Assembly: GCF_003194385.1 (NCBI RefSeq)
Contig: NZ_LAPT01000113.1
Coordinates: 1 to 59,480, forward strand
Length of the DNA stretch: 59,480 bases
DNA from: Pokkaliibacter plantistimulans
Lineage (GTDB): Bacteria > Pseudomonadota > Gammaproteobacteria > Pseudomonadales > Balneatricaceae
Reading direction: 5' to 3'
In this document: positions 8,103 to 16,431 of the stretch, piece by piece
Numbering within the stretch: position 1 is the first letter of the stretch
Layout: the number at the start of each line of letters is the position of its first letter
The notes under the pieces: model-generated
Told to the model about the DNA's origin: nothing
Databases searched by the model: none
Seen by the model: only the letters and a program-made list of their open reading frames with translations
Position numbers and translations under genes: made by a program

Positions 8103-8315
8103 ATGTCTCAATTAGTTACCGGCGTCGTTAAGTGGTTTAACGAAGAAAAGGGCTTCGGTTTCATCGCTCGTGACGGTGCTTCTGATGTGTTCGTTCATTT
8201 CCGTGCAATCAACGGCACTGGCCGTCGCACTCTGCACGAAGGTCAGAAAGTAACTTTCGAAGTTACTCAAGGCCAAAAAGGTCCTCAGGCTGAAAACGTC
8301 ACCGTAGTAGCCTAA
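8103..8315 (+). CDS. CspA-family cold-shock RNA-binding protein
   Basis: The 70-residue product is a single cold-shock domain. RNP1 is KGFGFIARD and RNP2 is DVFVHF, with [11 protein letters not shown] at the start and the C-terminal strand PQAENVTVV. It binds single-stranded RNA and DNA and acts as an RNA chaperone and antiterminator. The ribosome-binding site is AAGAGAG. It is divergent from deaD across about 570 bases, and both genes have long leaders, which suggests joint cold regulation. Which Csp paralogue it equals cannot be decided by sequence. Confidence 0.96.
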   Translation: MSQLVTGVVKWFNEEKGFGFIARDGASDVFVHFRAINGTGRRTLHEGQKVTFEVTQGQKGPQAENVTVVA

Positions 8316-8395
8316 GACCGCTTTTTCCCTGGCCCAATCTGCATCGCCACTTTGTTGTAAGCCTTGTTTTTTGCCCAGGTAACTAAAAGCAAACC

Positions 8396-8440
8396 AACCC
8401 TGAATGATTGTCCGAAAGGATAGGCGTTCAGGGTTTTTTA
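8396..8440 (+). terminator. Rho-independent terminator of the cold-shock gene
   Basis: AACCCTGAA (8396-8404) pairs with TTCAGGGTT (8427-8435), followed by a T run. The TCAGGGTTTTTTATTG end is nearly the same as in the terminator at 1692-1718. Confidence 0.85.
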
Positions 8441-8636
8441 TTGCCTGCGTTACTAATAGTTACATCACATTTTGAGCTTGTTACCAGAGGAAAAGTTCAG
8501 CGTAAGCTGACCATGTCTTTGTGAGCGGGCACAGACAGCTGTTTGGAAGAAATCGACATGGAGGCATGCAGTGCAGTCAGGTGCTGTTTGATCTCTTTGC
8601 AAAAAATCCAGCACCTGTAGCGCGTTTCAGCCTGCA
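8441..8636. other. Intergenic region with an inverted repeat
   Basis: No gene is seen here. CAGGTGCTG (8578-8586) and CAGCACCTG (8609-8617) form a nine-pair inverted repeat downstream of the binding-protein gene. The T run of the minus strand lies inside the loop rather than after the stem, so it is not a standard terminator. Confidence 0.35.
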
Positions 8637-9425
8637 CTATTGCAGTGCAGTGATCCAGTCTCGATCTTCAAACCATTTCTGATACAGGCGGTCATAGCTG
8701 CCATCGCCTTTGATCTGGCGGAGGAAGTTGTTGAGGAAGTTTAGGAAATCCGCATCACCCTGACGGATGGCCCAGCCTAGGGGCTCGTAAGTGAACGGGG
8801 TGTTCAGATGAATAAGCTTGTCGCCATTCTGGGCTTTGTAGAACGCATTCAAAGGCAGGTCATAGATGAAGGCTGCTGCCTTGCCATTCAATACTTCCAT
8901 TACCCCGTCTGCTTCACTCTCAAAGACCCGGATCTGTGCCTTGTCGAGCATCTTTTTGGCGACGATATCGCCAGTGGTACCCAGCTTGGTAATGACAATA
9001 GTGCTGGGATTATTCAGGTCTCTGAAGTTGTGCACCTTGTCTTTGTAAGCTGGTGACAGCAGCACGGTCTGGCCAACAACGATATAGGGGTCGGCAAAGT
9101 TCACCTTCAGATTGCGCTCTGCGGTGATCGTCATGCCTGACATGACGATATCGCACTTGTCGGTCATCAGCGCGGGAATGATGCCATCCCAGGCTGTGTT
9201 TACCGGGGTGTAGTCTACCGCCATGGACTTGGCCATCAGCTTGGCGATGTCGATATCGAAGCCGATGTCCTTGCCATTCTTATCCTTCATTTCAAAGGGC
9301 ATATAGCCCGCTTCAAAGCAGACACGCAGGGCATGGTTGTGCTGGATGGTCTCCAGAGTGCCTGCATGGATACTGGCACTGGAGCCTAGCGCCAGGGCGA
9401 GGAGAGCTGATCGGAGTCGTAACAT
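8637..9425 (-). CDS. Periplasmic amino-acid-binding protein (family 3) linked to DDAH
   Basis: A 262-residue family 3 solute-binding protein. The ATG at 9425 was chosen for its AAGGAA site and because it begins the signal peptide (MLRLRSALLALALGSSASIHAG). The mature part has the standard two-lobe pattern: LRVCFEAGYMPFEMKDKNGKDIGFDIDIA, then WDGIIPALMTDKCDIVMSGMTIT, and KLGTTGDIVAKK. This group binds polar amino acids such as Arg, Lys, Glu or Gln for ABC importers. No permease or ATPase gene is adjacent. It lies 19 bases behind the dimethylarginine hydrolase gene in the same direction, so methylated arginines or arginine-like compounds are a reasonable guess for its ligand. Confidence 0.88.
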   Translation of the reverse strand: MLRLRSALLALALGSSASIHAGTLETIQHNHALRVCFEAGYMPFEMKDKNGKDIGFDIDIAKLMAKSMAVDYTPVNTAWDGIIPALMTDKCDIVMSGMTITAERNLKVNFADPYIVVGQTVLLSPAYKDKVHNFRDLNNPSTIVITKLGTTGDIVAKKMLDKAQIRVFESEADGVMEVLNGKAAAFIYDLPLNAFYKAQNGDKLIHLNTPFTYEPLGWAIRQGDADFLNFLNNFLRQIKGDGSYDRLYQKWFEDRDWITALQ

Positions 9426-9444
9426 GCTGGTTATTCCTTTTTCG

Positions 9445-10206
9445 TCAGAAGCGCAGAGACAGGCAGCTGACGCCACCGTCGAGTTTCTGAAACTCACGGG
9501 TATCCACTTCGATCAGTCGATAACCCAGCTTGCGAACCTGTTCAGCGGTGTATGGATGGCCAGCAGGCATGATCACGCTGTCGTTGACCCAGATGCTGTT
9601 GGCGGCGTAAGCCTCCTCTGCAGGGACTTCAATGCGGTTGAATGACTTGAACTCATCCAGGTGGAGAAATTCGCCAGTAATCAACAGGTGGTTGTGTTCC
9701 AGATAAGACAGCCCTGTCTTCAGGTGCAGCATTTCCGCCATCTTGACCATGCTGCCACTCATACCGTGACGTTGCAGAATCTGAATCAGCTGACGAGCGC
9801 CTTCCTCGTTGGTGCGCGCTGACAGACCGATATAGAAATGAGTACCGACCATCATGACGTCACCTGCTTCCAGCGTGCCGGGAGCGGTGATGGACTCCAG
9901 CGAGGAATAGAAGCGTTGCAGTGTGGTACCGATCAGTTCGGCTTCGCCACGTCGGCTGTCTGCCCCCGGGCGGGTAATGACGGCGCAGTGTGGTGTGCAC
10001 AGTGCGACATCCTCGACAAAGCAGGAGTCGGGGAAGTCTTCACGTGGAGGTAGTACGGTCACGTCAACGTCGCAGCTGAGCAGGGCATCGATATAGCATT
10101 GATGCTGGACCTGTGCGGTCAGGTAATCGGGACGACCGAGGTCGACAGACGTCAGGCCGTGCATCAGTGTGGCAGCAGGGCGACGAACAATGGTGTGTTT
10201 GAACAT
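9445..10206 (-). CDS. N(G),N(G)-dimethylarginine dimethylaminohydrolase (DDAH)
   Basis: The 253-residue product belongs to the amidinotransferase fold. It matches bacterial DDAH closely in length (Pseudomonas enzyme: 254) and in active-site spacing: Glu113 in GTLEAGD, His161 in MLHLKTGLSY and Cys248 in DGGVSCLS, each one position from E114, H162 and C249 of the P. aeruginosa enzyme. DDAH hydrolyses asymmetric dimethylarginine or monomethylarginine to citrulline and methylamines. The ATG at 10206 has AAGGA seven bases upstream; the longer frame to 10353 has no support. It leads a two-gene unit with the binding protein and is preceded by a likely sigma-54 promoter. Confidence 0.92.
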   Translation of the reverse strand: MFKHTIVRRPAATLMHGLTSVDLGRPDYLTAQVQHQCYIDALLSCDVDVTVLPPREDFPDSCFVEDVALCTPHCAVITRPGADSRRGEAELIGTTLQRFYSSLESITAPGTLEAGDVMMVGTHFYIGLSARTNEEGARQLIQILQRHGMSGSMVKMAEMLHLKTGLSYLEHNHLLITGEFLHLDEFKSFNRIEVPAEEAYAANSIWVNDSVIMPAGHPYTAEQVRKLGYRLIEVDTREFQKLDGGVSCLSLRF

Positions 10207-10264
10207 GGAGAATCCTTGAATCAGGAACAGGCTTGATTGCAGTGAGTATGCCTGTTGTGACCAT

Positions 10265-10280
10265 TTCAAGGACTGTGCCA
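10265..10280 (-). promoter_or_regulatory. Likely sigma-54 (-24/-12) promoter of the DDAH operon
   Basis: On the minus strand TGGCAC-AGTCC-TTGAA matches the sigma-54 pattern TGGCAC-N5-TTGCW except at one -12 base. Start of transcription would fall near 10253, about 47 bases before the DDAH start codon. The divergent neighbouring gene encodes a sigma-54 activator, which supports the call. Confidence 0.6.
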
Positions 10281-10477
10281 CGCCCATGTGCGAAAAAGGT
10301 GGGATTGCGTGACGTAAAATGCTGTTTTTTCGTGGAAATGGACCAAACCGCAAGGAGTATCGTCTTGGATAAGGTGTTCTCTTGACGATATTTCGGCATT
10401 TGACTAGATGTCGTCTCTAATGCTGACGTATTGAATTTAATGAGCTTGAGGGCAGAGGATTCGCTATGTTGAGCAGA

Positions 10478-10517
10478 GTGTCCGTGCTGGACACCTAAAG
10501 TTGACGAAAAATCGTCA
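10478..10517. promoter_or_regulatory. Two inverted repeats, candidate activator (enhancer) sites
   Basis: GTGTCC-N5-GGACAC (10478-10494) and TGACGA-N4-TCGTCA (10502-10517) lie about 200-250 bases upstream of the sigma-54-type promoter, a usual enhancer distance. The half-site TTGACGA also occurs near 10382. The Fis-type domain of the adjacent activator needs such palindromes. They also lie close to the start of the activator gene, so autoregulation is possible. Confidence 0.45.
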
Positions 10518-10558
10518 GGTGGCGGATGAAAAATGGTGAATAACCGTCTGGAGGAGTA

Positions 10559-12037
10559 ATGACAGTGTGGCGCGAGCCTGTCTCGACGGAGTTGCAGGGA
10601 GTGTTGGCTTGTCTGGGTGAGTTTCTCGATAGTCTGGAACAGCCGGTTACCATCGTCGATCAGCAGGGAGTCTTTGTTTATTACAACCGCTACAGCGCAG
10701 CTATCGATGGTGTGGATGCCGCTCAGGTGCTGGGCCAGCCTTTGTTACAGGCCTGTCCCAGCCTGACCGCAGACACCAGTACCCTGATGCGCTGCCTGAC
10801 ACAGGGGCAGCGATTCATTCATTGTCACCAGCGTTATGAAACGCCATTGGGGCAGGTCATCGATTATTTGCATACCGCCTTGCCTCTGTATGGCGCCACT
10901 GGCCAGATCATCGGGGCGATCGAAGTCGGTCGGGATCTCAGTCATTACCGTAGTCTGACCAATCAGGTGCTGGACCTGTCAGCACGGCTGCTGGAGGCTG
11001 GCAGTCAGCGCCAGCACGGGGATGCCATCATTACGGCCGATCCGCAGATGCAGCAGCAGCTGGGTCATCTGGATGCGTGCGCCGGAGCCGATGTACCGGT
11101 GCTTATTTACGGCGAGACCGGCACCGGTAAAGAGCTGTTTGCCCGCCGTGTCCATCAGCGCAGCAAGCGCGCAGAAAAAGCCTGGATTACGCTGAACTGT
11201 GCGGCCATTCCCGATACCTTGCTGGAAAGTACGCTGTTCGGCACGACCAGAGGAGCCTTCACCGGAGCGGAGACCCGCAAGGGGCTGTTTGCTCTGGCGG
11301 ATGGCGGCAGCCTGTTTCTTGATGAGCTGAATTCCATGCCCATCGAGTTGCAGGGCAAGCTGTTGCGAGTGTTGCAGGATGGGCGTTTCTCACCACTGGG
11401 CAGCGGGCGTGAGCAACAGGTCAATGTCCGCATTATTGCGGCGATGAATACTCCCCCTTGGGAGGAGATACGAGCGGGCCGGTTGCGTGAGGATCTGTTC
11501 TATCGTCTGAACGTCGGTTTTATCCGGGTGCCGCCGCTGCGCGAGCGGCGCAGCGATATTGCGGTGCTGGCGGCACATTTTATCCGTATGCATGCAGCCG
11601 ATATACGGCCGGACATTCAGGGTATCAGTGAGCAGGCATTGCAGGCGCTGCAGCAGCATCCCTGGCCCGGAAATGTGCGCATGCTGGAAAACGTGATTCA
11701 GCGCAGCCTGCTGTTAGCACCGAGTGGGCAGCCGTGGCTCGAAAAACTGCATTTTCTGGATGAAAGTGAAGTGGTGAGGACATCGGTGAGCCCGGTGGCC
11801 ACCAGCGAGACCGCTCAGTCAGCTGATCACTCAGCGATCACTCCTTCACTGCCTGCGCTAGCAGCTCCTCCGGAGGTCGCGTCACCGGCTTCTCTGCCGG
11901 TACAGCTGGCTGCACTGGAGCGACAGCTGATCCAGCAGGCCATGGCCACAAGTGCGGGGCAGATTGGTGCCGCCGCTGAGTTACTGGGGATTCCGCGGAC
12001 CACATTGCAGTCTAAATTGCGTAAATTGGGCTTGTGA
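10559..12037 (+). CDS. Sigma-54-dependent activator with PAS sensor domain (RocR-like)
   Basis: A 492-residue enhancer-binding protein. Residues 20-125 form a PAS-type sensor (IVDQQGVFVYYNRYSAAIDG, IIGAIEVGRDLS). The AAA+ core follows, with Walker A GETGTGKE (185-192), the sigma-54 contact loop GAFTGA (232-237), Walker B FLDELNSM, and HPWPGNVRMLENVIQRS. A linker rich in Ser, Ala and Pro leads to a C-terminal Fis-type helix-turn-helix (QIGAAAELLGIPRTTLQSKLRKLG). A GGAG site precedes the ATG. It is divergent from the DDAH unit, which has a -24/-12 promoter, so it very likely switches that unit on in response to a small molecule sensed by PAS. RocR-type arginine regulators share this layout. Confidence 0.93.
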   Translation: MTVWREPVSTELQGVLACLGEFLDSLEQPVTIVDQQGVFVYYNRYSAAIDGVDAAQVLGQPLLQACPSLTADTSTLMRCLTQGQRFIHCHQRYETPLGQVIDYLHTALPLYGATGQIIGAIEVGRDLSHYRSLTNQVLDLSARLLEAGSQRQHGDAIITADPQMQQQLGHLDACAGADVPVLIYGETGTGKELFARRVHQRSKRAEKAWITLNCAAIPDTLLESTLFGTTRGAFTGAETRKGLFALADGGSLFLDELNSMPIELQGKLLRVLQDGRFSPLGSGREQQVNVRIIAAMNTPPWEEIRAGRLREDLFYRLNVGFIRVPPLRERRSDIAVLAAHFIRMHAADIRPDIQGISEQALQALQQHPWPGNVRMLENVIQRSLLLAPSGQPWLEKLHFLDESEVVRTSVSPVATSETAQSADHSAITPSLPALAAPPEVASPASLPVQLAALERQLIQQAMATSAGQIGAAAELLGIPRTTLQSKLRKLGL

Positions 12038-12265
12038 AGATTTCCTATAATTATCAAGCATGTAGGTAATATTACTGAGTCGTAAGGTGCGGATTCAGAC
12101 TGAATCACAACAGTCGCCATCTGTGCTGAAACGATATTGCGTAATATTTCCAACTCCTTAATCTCTAGCGCCGCCGGGCAGGGATCGCCTGACAGGTGCT
12201 GATGCAGCGCCGGACTACTCCAGGGATAGACAGACAAGCATAACAAGATGCTGAAGGAGCGCTGT

Positions 12266-13684
12266 ATGGCCCATGCCCCCATGGTTGACCGCAGTAAATC
12301 GTTTGCCTCCGATACGCCAGCCAGGCTGGTGCCTATGGTTTGGTTTACCTGTTTCCTCGCCGCACTGGCAGGGTTGTTGTTTGGCCTGGATATCGGCGTG
12401 ATCTCTGGTGCACTGCCATTCATCGCCAGGGATTTCCAGATTGATGATTCCATGCAGGAGTGGATTGTCAGCTCCATGATGTTCGGTGCCACTATTGGTG
12501 CACTGACGGCTGGCATGATGTCGCAGAAGCTGGGGCGCAAGTATGCCCTGATGGTCGGTGCTGCCTTGTTTGTGGTCGGTTCACTGCTGGCTGCGGCGGC
12601 CTGGACTCCGACTGTGCTTATCGTCGCGCGGGTGATTCTCGGACTGGCTGTCGGTATTGCCTCCTTTACCGCTCCACTCTATCTGTCGGAAATTGCTCCT
12701 GAGCGGGTGCGTGGCTCGATGATTTCCATGTATCAGCTGATGATTACTATCGGTATTCTGGCAGCGTTTCTGTCCAATACGGCCTTTAGTTACCTGCAGA
12801 GCTGGCGGTGTATGCTGGGAGTGATCACCTTCCCGGCGCTGGGCCTGTTGCTGGGGGTCATGGTACTGCCCCGCAGTCCGCGCTGGCTGGCCACCAAAGA
12901 GCGTTTTGAAGAGGCCCAGAGTGTGTTGCGTCGCCTGCGTGGCAGCGATGAAGAAGTACACAGTGAAATGACAGAAATCCGTGCCAACCTGAAAAAGGGC
13001 GCCAGTGGCTGGGAGCTGTTTCGTCAGAGTCCGGCGTTCCGCCGTACCGTGGCACTGGGCATGGTACTGCAGGTTATCCAGCAGTTTACCGGCATCAATG
13101 CGGTGATGTATTACGCGCCGCGCATCTTCGATATGGCCGGCTTTGCCTCGACCGAAGCGCAATTGTGGTCCACTGTTTCCGTGGGGCTGGTCAACGTACT
13201 GGCGACCTTTATCGCCATTGGTCTGGTGGATCGCTGGGGCCGCAAGCCCATCCTGTATACCGGCTTTCTGGTGATGGGCATCGGCATGGCGATTCTGGGA
13301 TACCTGCTGAATATGGGCACGGGTACTGCCAGTATGCAGATCTTCGCGGTCGCCATGTTGCTGGTCTTCGTGGCCGGGTTCGCCATGTCTGCCGGCCCGC
13401 TGATCTGGATCCTGTGCTCCGAGATTCAGCCTCAGGCGGGGCGTGATTTCGGTATTACCTGCTCCACCGTCACCAACTGGGCAACCAATATGATTATCGG
13501 TGCCTACTTCCTGACGACACTGAACACACTGGGTGGCCCCGGTACGTTCTGGGCCTTCGCGGCACTGAACGTGGTATTTATCCTGTTCACCCTGTTCTAT
13601 GTACCGGAAACCAGAGGGGTCTCTCTGGAGAAGATTGAGCAGAATCTGATGCAGGGCAAGCCACTGAGCAAGCTTGGTCGCTGA
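12266..13684 (+). CDS. MFS sugar porter (proton-coupled hexose/pentose transporter)
   Basis: A 472-residue carrier of the sugar-porter branch of the major facilitator superfamily with about twelve membrane segments. Typical motifs are FGLDIGVISGALPFI in segment 1, KLGRKYALM between segments 2 and 3, YLSEIAPERVRG, PRSPRW at the end of the first half, QQFTGINAVMYYAP in segment 7, DRWGRKPIL and PETRG at the C end. QQxTGxN residues bind the sugar in XylE and AraE. The ATG at 12266 was chosen over 12248 because AAGGAG lies six bases before it. Substrate (arabinose, xylose, galactose or inositol) cannot be set; no sugar-catabolic genes are beside it. Confidence 0.93.
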   Translation: MAHAPMVDRSKSFASDTPARLVPMVWFTCFLAALAGLLFGLDIGVISGALPFIARDFQIDDSMQEWIVSSMMFGATIGALTAGMMSQKLGRKYALMVGAALFVVGSLLAAAAWTPTVLIVARVILGLAVGIASFTAPLYLSEIAPERVRGSMISMYQLMITIGILAAFLSNTAFSYLQSWRCMLGVITFPALGLLLGVMVLPRSPRWLATKERFEEAQSVLRRLRGSDEEVHSEMTEIRANLKKGASGWELFRQSPAFRRTVALGMVLQVIQQFTGINAVMYYAPRIFDMAGFASTEAQLWSTVSVGLVNVLATFIAIGLVDRWGRKPILYTGFLVMGIGMAILGYLLNMGTGTASMQIFAVAMLLVFVAGFAMSAGPLIWILCSEIQPQAGRDFGITCSTVTNWATNMIIGAYFLTTLNTLGGPGTFWAFAALNVVFILFTLFYVPETRGVSLEKIEQNLMQGKPLSKLGR

Positions 13685-13732
13685 GTCAGGCTTCATCGGC
13701 CCGGTATGACATCGCAACCGGCATCGCAGATC

Positions 13733-13772
13733 AGAAACAACAACGGCACCTCAGGGTGCCGTTGTTGTTTCT
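13733..13772. terminator. Strong bidirectional terminator
   Basis: An 18-pair perfect stem (13733-13750 with 13755-13772) around a TCAG loop, between the convergent MFS and tyrB genes. Its base AGAAACAACAAC is identical to the left flank of the pxpC/deaD terminator. Confidence 0.9.
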
Positions 13773-13820
13773 GTGTCCGGCGGTGATGCTGAAGCAGTAG
13801 CCGCCGGATTTCAGTCAGTA

Positions 13821-15020
13821 TCAGCGAATGACTTCCGCAATCGCCTGAGTGACCACATCCAGATTGCCGTTGTTGAGGGCGGCCACACAGATGCGGCCTG
13901 AGCCCACGGCATAGATACCAAACTCGGCCCGCATACGTTCCACCTGATCGGCGGTCAGGCCGGAGTAGGAGAACATACCGCGCTGTTGCTTGACGAAGCT
14001 GAAATCACGGGCGGCGCCCAGCGCAGCCAGCTTGTCGACCATGCTGATGCGCATGTCACGGATACGCTGACGCATTTCGCCCAGCTCCGCTTCCCACATG
14101 GCACGCAGCTCATCGCTGTTAAGTACGCTGGCTACCACGGTGGCGCCGTGAGTGGGTGGGTTGGAGTAGTTGGTGCGGATAACACGTTTCACCTGTGACA
14201 GGACACGGGCGCTTTCTTCACGGCTGGCGGTCACCAGTGACAGGGCGCCGACACGCTCGCCGTACAGGGAGAATGACTTGGAAAAAGAGCTGGAAACAAA
14301 GAAGTTCATGCCTGAAGCGGCAAACAGGCGCACTGCTTCCGCATCTTCATAGATACCGTCACCAAAGCCCTGATAGGCGATATCCAGGAAGGGGACATGA
14401 TCGCGTGCCTGCAGCACTTCCAGTACCTGTTTCCATTCGTCGTTGCTGAGGTCTACGCCAGTAGGGTTATGACAGCAGGCGTGCAGCACGATGATGGAGC
14501 GGGCGGGCAGGCTGTTGAGCTTTTCCAGCATGCCTTTGATATCAGAGCCATTGCTGGCGGCATCGTAATAGGGGTAGTTCTCGACATTGAAGCCAGCTGA
14601 TTCAAACAGGGCGCGGTGGTTTTCCCAGCTGGGGTTGCTGATGGCCACGGTGGCATCAGGCAACAGTCGCTTGAGGAAGTCTGCGCCGGTCTTCAATGCA
14701 CCGGTGCCTCCCAGCGCCTGAGTGGTGACCACCCGGCCTGCTGCCAGCAGTTCAGAATCGCTGCCGAACAGCAGTTTCTGTACCGCGCTGTCATAAGCGG
14801 CAATCCCTTCGATGGGCAGGTAGCCACGGGGAGCGGCAGCCTGCAGGCGAACCTTTTCGGCTTCCTGCACGGCGCGCAGCAGAGGAATGCGGCCCTCTTC
14901 ATTGAAGTACACACCTACGCCCAGGTTGACCTTGTTGCTGCGGGTATCCGCAATAAAGGCTTCGTTGAGGCCAAGGATGGGGTCGCGGGGGGCCATTTCT
15001 ACGGCAGAAAACAGACTCAT
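13821..15020 (-). CDS. tyrB: Aromatic/aspartate aminotransferase (TyrB/AspC family)
   Basis: The 399-residue product is a class I, PLP-dependent aminotransferase of the AspC/TyrB group. Recognisable parts: MSLFSAVEMAPRDPILGLNEAF at the start, VNLGVGVYFNEEG, LHACCHNPTGVD with the cofactor-contact Asn, DIAYQGFGDG, and the Schiff-base Lys248 in SSSFSKSFSLYGERVG. It exchanges amino groups between aromatic amino acids or aspartate and 2-oxoglutarate. TyrB and AspC cannot be separated safely by eye. It stands alone, convergent with the MFS gene and divergent from the glycosyltransferase. Confidence 0.93.
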   Translation of the reverse strand: MSLFSAVEMAPRDPILGLNEAFIADTRSNKVNLGVGVYFNEEGRIPLLRAVQEAEKVRLQAAAPRGYLPIEGIAAYDSAVQKLLFGSDSELLAAGRVVTTQALGGTGALKTGADFLKRLLPDATVAISNPSWENHRALFESAGFNVENYPYYDAASNGSDIKGMLEKLNSLPARSIIVLHACCHNPTGVDLSNDEWKQVLEVLQARDHVPFLDIAYQGFGDGIYEDAEAVRLFAASGMNFFVSSSFSKSFSLYGERVGALSLVTASREESARVLSQVKRVIRTNYSNPPTHGATVVASVLNSDELRAMWEAELGEMRQRIRDMRISMVDKLAALGAARDFSFVKQQRGMFSYSGLTADQVERMRAEFGIYAVGSGRICVAALNNGNLDVVTQAIAEVIR

Positions 15021-15406
15021 GATGGTAACTCGATCGCTAGGGCGGAAGTGATTAGGGCGTATAGTGAGTCATCAAACAGCTGACTGCATTTTGTTCTGAA
15101 AATGCACCGACCAGTATAGCGGAGTGCGTCGGCGGATAAAGGCGCCTGTCGGGGTAAATTTCCATCATTTGCCAATAGAGGTGGTGATTTTCCGGTTATC
15201 TGCGCTGAAACAGCAGCATAGTGCAGTTTTCTCACCCATCCGGATCAGTTATCTGGTGGATTGACGGGCTGTCTGGCTGAAGCTGACCTATAGTGAATGC
15301 TGGTTGGTTATTGCAGCATCTGGAACGTGTGCACGTTCTACCAGCGGAAGGACAGCAGGAGTAGGAAGGACTATAGCAGCATCGATCTGACCACGAGGTA
15401 CAGGTC
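15021..15406. promoter_or_regulatory. Divergent intergenic region with palindrome GAACGTG-TG-CACGTTC
   Basis: The 386 bases between tyrB and the glycosyltransferase hold no gene. The palindrome GAACGTG-N2-CACGTTC at 15323-15338 is also found, with one more pair on each arm, at 26843-26860 upstream of tamA. A shared regulator site or a small mobile repeat are both possible. Confidence 0.45.
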
Positions 15407-16264
15407 ATGGCAGAGCTGGTTTCAGTGATTACCCCGGTGTATCAGGGGCAGGGGCATGTGCGCCGGGCGGTGGATTCCCTGTTGCGGCAGACCCATCAGG
15501 AGTGGGAGTGTCTGCTGGTATCCGATGACGGTACGGACTATCTGGGCTGGCTGCGTCAGCAGGGGGTCAGCGATCCACGTCTGCGCCAGCTGTTTTCTAC
15601 CCGTACGGGAAGTGGCCCCAATCTGACGCGTAATCTGGCACTGCGGGCCGCCCGCGGACAGTGGATCGCCCCTCTGGATGCCGATGACTGTTATGACCCG
15701 CAACGGTTACAGCGTTTGCTGGCACTGGCCGGAGAAACCGGGCTGGCGGCGGACAATGCCCGGGTGGTGGACGACAGCAGTGATCGGGTCCTGCATCTGG
15801 CGTTCAGCCATGAGCGGCAGGGGCGGCTTGAGCTGGATGACTTTTTCCACACCCACGTGCCGCTGTTGTTTGTCTTTCATCGCCAGTTGATCCAGCGTGG
15901 CTGGGATGATCTGCCCCGCGGTGCCGATACGCTGTTTAATCTGCGTGCACTGGAGCAAGCAGGCTATGCCCGTTACTGCACCGAGCCGTTGCATGATTAC
16001 CGGGTGCATCGAGCCTCCCTCTGTCACAGTGCCGACGCCGGTGAACGTTTTGCCGAAGCCTATGCCCTGACTCTGCAACGTCTGCAGGAGGATGGTCTGG
16101 GGTTCGGCTCCCCACAAATGCGACAGCAAGTGATGGCGCTGATTCATTTCAAGCAGCAGCTTAATCAGCTGTTCAGCCAGCGATGCGCCCAGGGTTATGC
16201 GGGCACCTTCCAGAACTTCGTGGATGATTTACCCCCTGCTGAGTTGCAACAACTGCGGCAGTGA
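15407..16264 (+). CDS. Glycosyltransferase family 2
   Basis: A 285-residue GT-A fold enzyme. It starts SVITPVYQGQGHVRRAVDSLLRQTHQEWECLLVSDDGTD and has the metal- and sugar-nucleotide-binding DADD (LDADDCYDPQRL) near residue 91, both standard for GT2. The C-terminal part is without membrane segments, so it is a soluble cytoplasmic or membrane-associated transferase. Acceptor and sugar are unknown, and there is no polysaccharide cluster around it, which is unusual for this family. An AGGT-type site lies before the ATG. Confidence 0.87.
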   Translation: MAELVSVITPVYQGQGHVRRAVDSLLRQTHQEWECLLVSDDGTDYLGWLRQQGVSDPRLRQLFSTRTGSGPNLTRNLALRAARGQWIAPLDADDCYDPQRLQRLLALAGETGLAADNARVVDDSSDRVLHLAFSHERQGRLELDDFFHTHVPLLFVFHRQLIQRGWDDLPRGADTLFNLRALEQAGYARYCTEPLHDYRVHRASLCHSADAGERFAEAYALTLQRLQEDGLGFGSPQMRQQVMALIHFKQQLNQLFSQRCAQGYAGTFQNFVDDLPPAELQQLRQ

Positions 16265-16316
16265 CAAGTGGCTCGTACCTGTGTGAACAGCTTCTGTTGC
16301 TGGGGCGAATAACTAA

Positions 16317-16341
16317 GTACAGGTCGTATTCAGGCCTGTAC
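16317..16341. promoter_or_regulatory. Inverted repeat upstream of the phosphatase gene
   Basis: GTACAGG (16317-16323) and CCTGTAC (16335-16341) are exact inverted copies 11 bases apart, about 95 bases before the start codon. It could be an operator or a hairpin; a function is not known. Confidence 0.35.
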
Positions 16342-16431
16342 ATCCCTGTTCATGCACTAGCATGCGGAAGGAAGGTTTTTGGTATAGACCAGATTCCTGC
16401 CTTTCGCCTTTCATGATCAAGGGAGCCTGTG

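Noticed and set aside
8578-8617. Inverted repeat CAGGTGCTG/CAGCACCTG as a terminator for the binding-protein gene
   Set aside because: The T run of the transcript lies in the loop and not after the stem, so it does not fit a Rho-independent terminator.
12581-13717. A 378-codon minus-strand frame inside the MFS gene
   Set aside because: It mirrors the coding of a typical sugar porter; composition is His/Gln/Asp-rich as in shadow frames, and no site is found.
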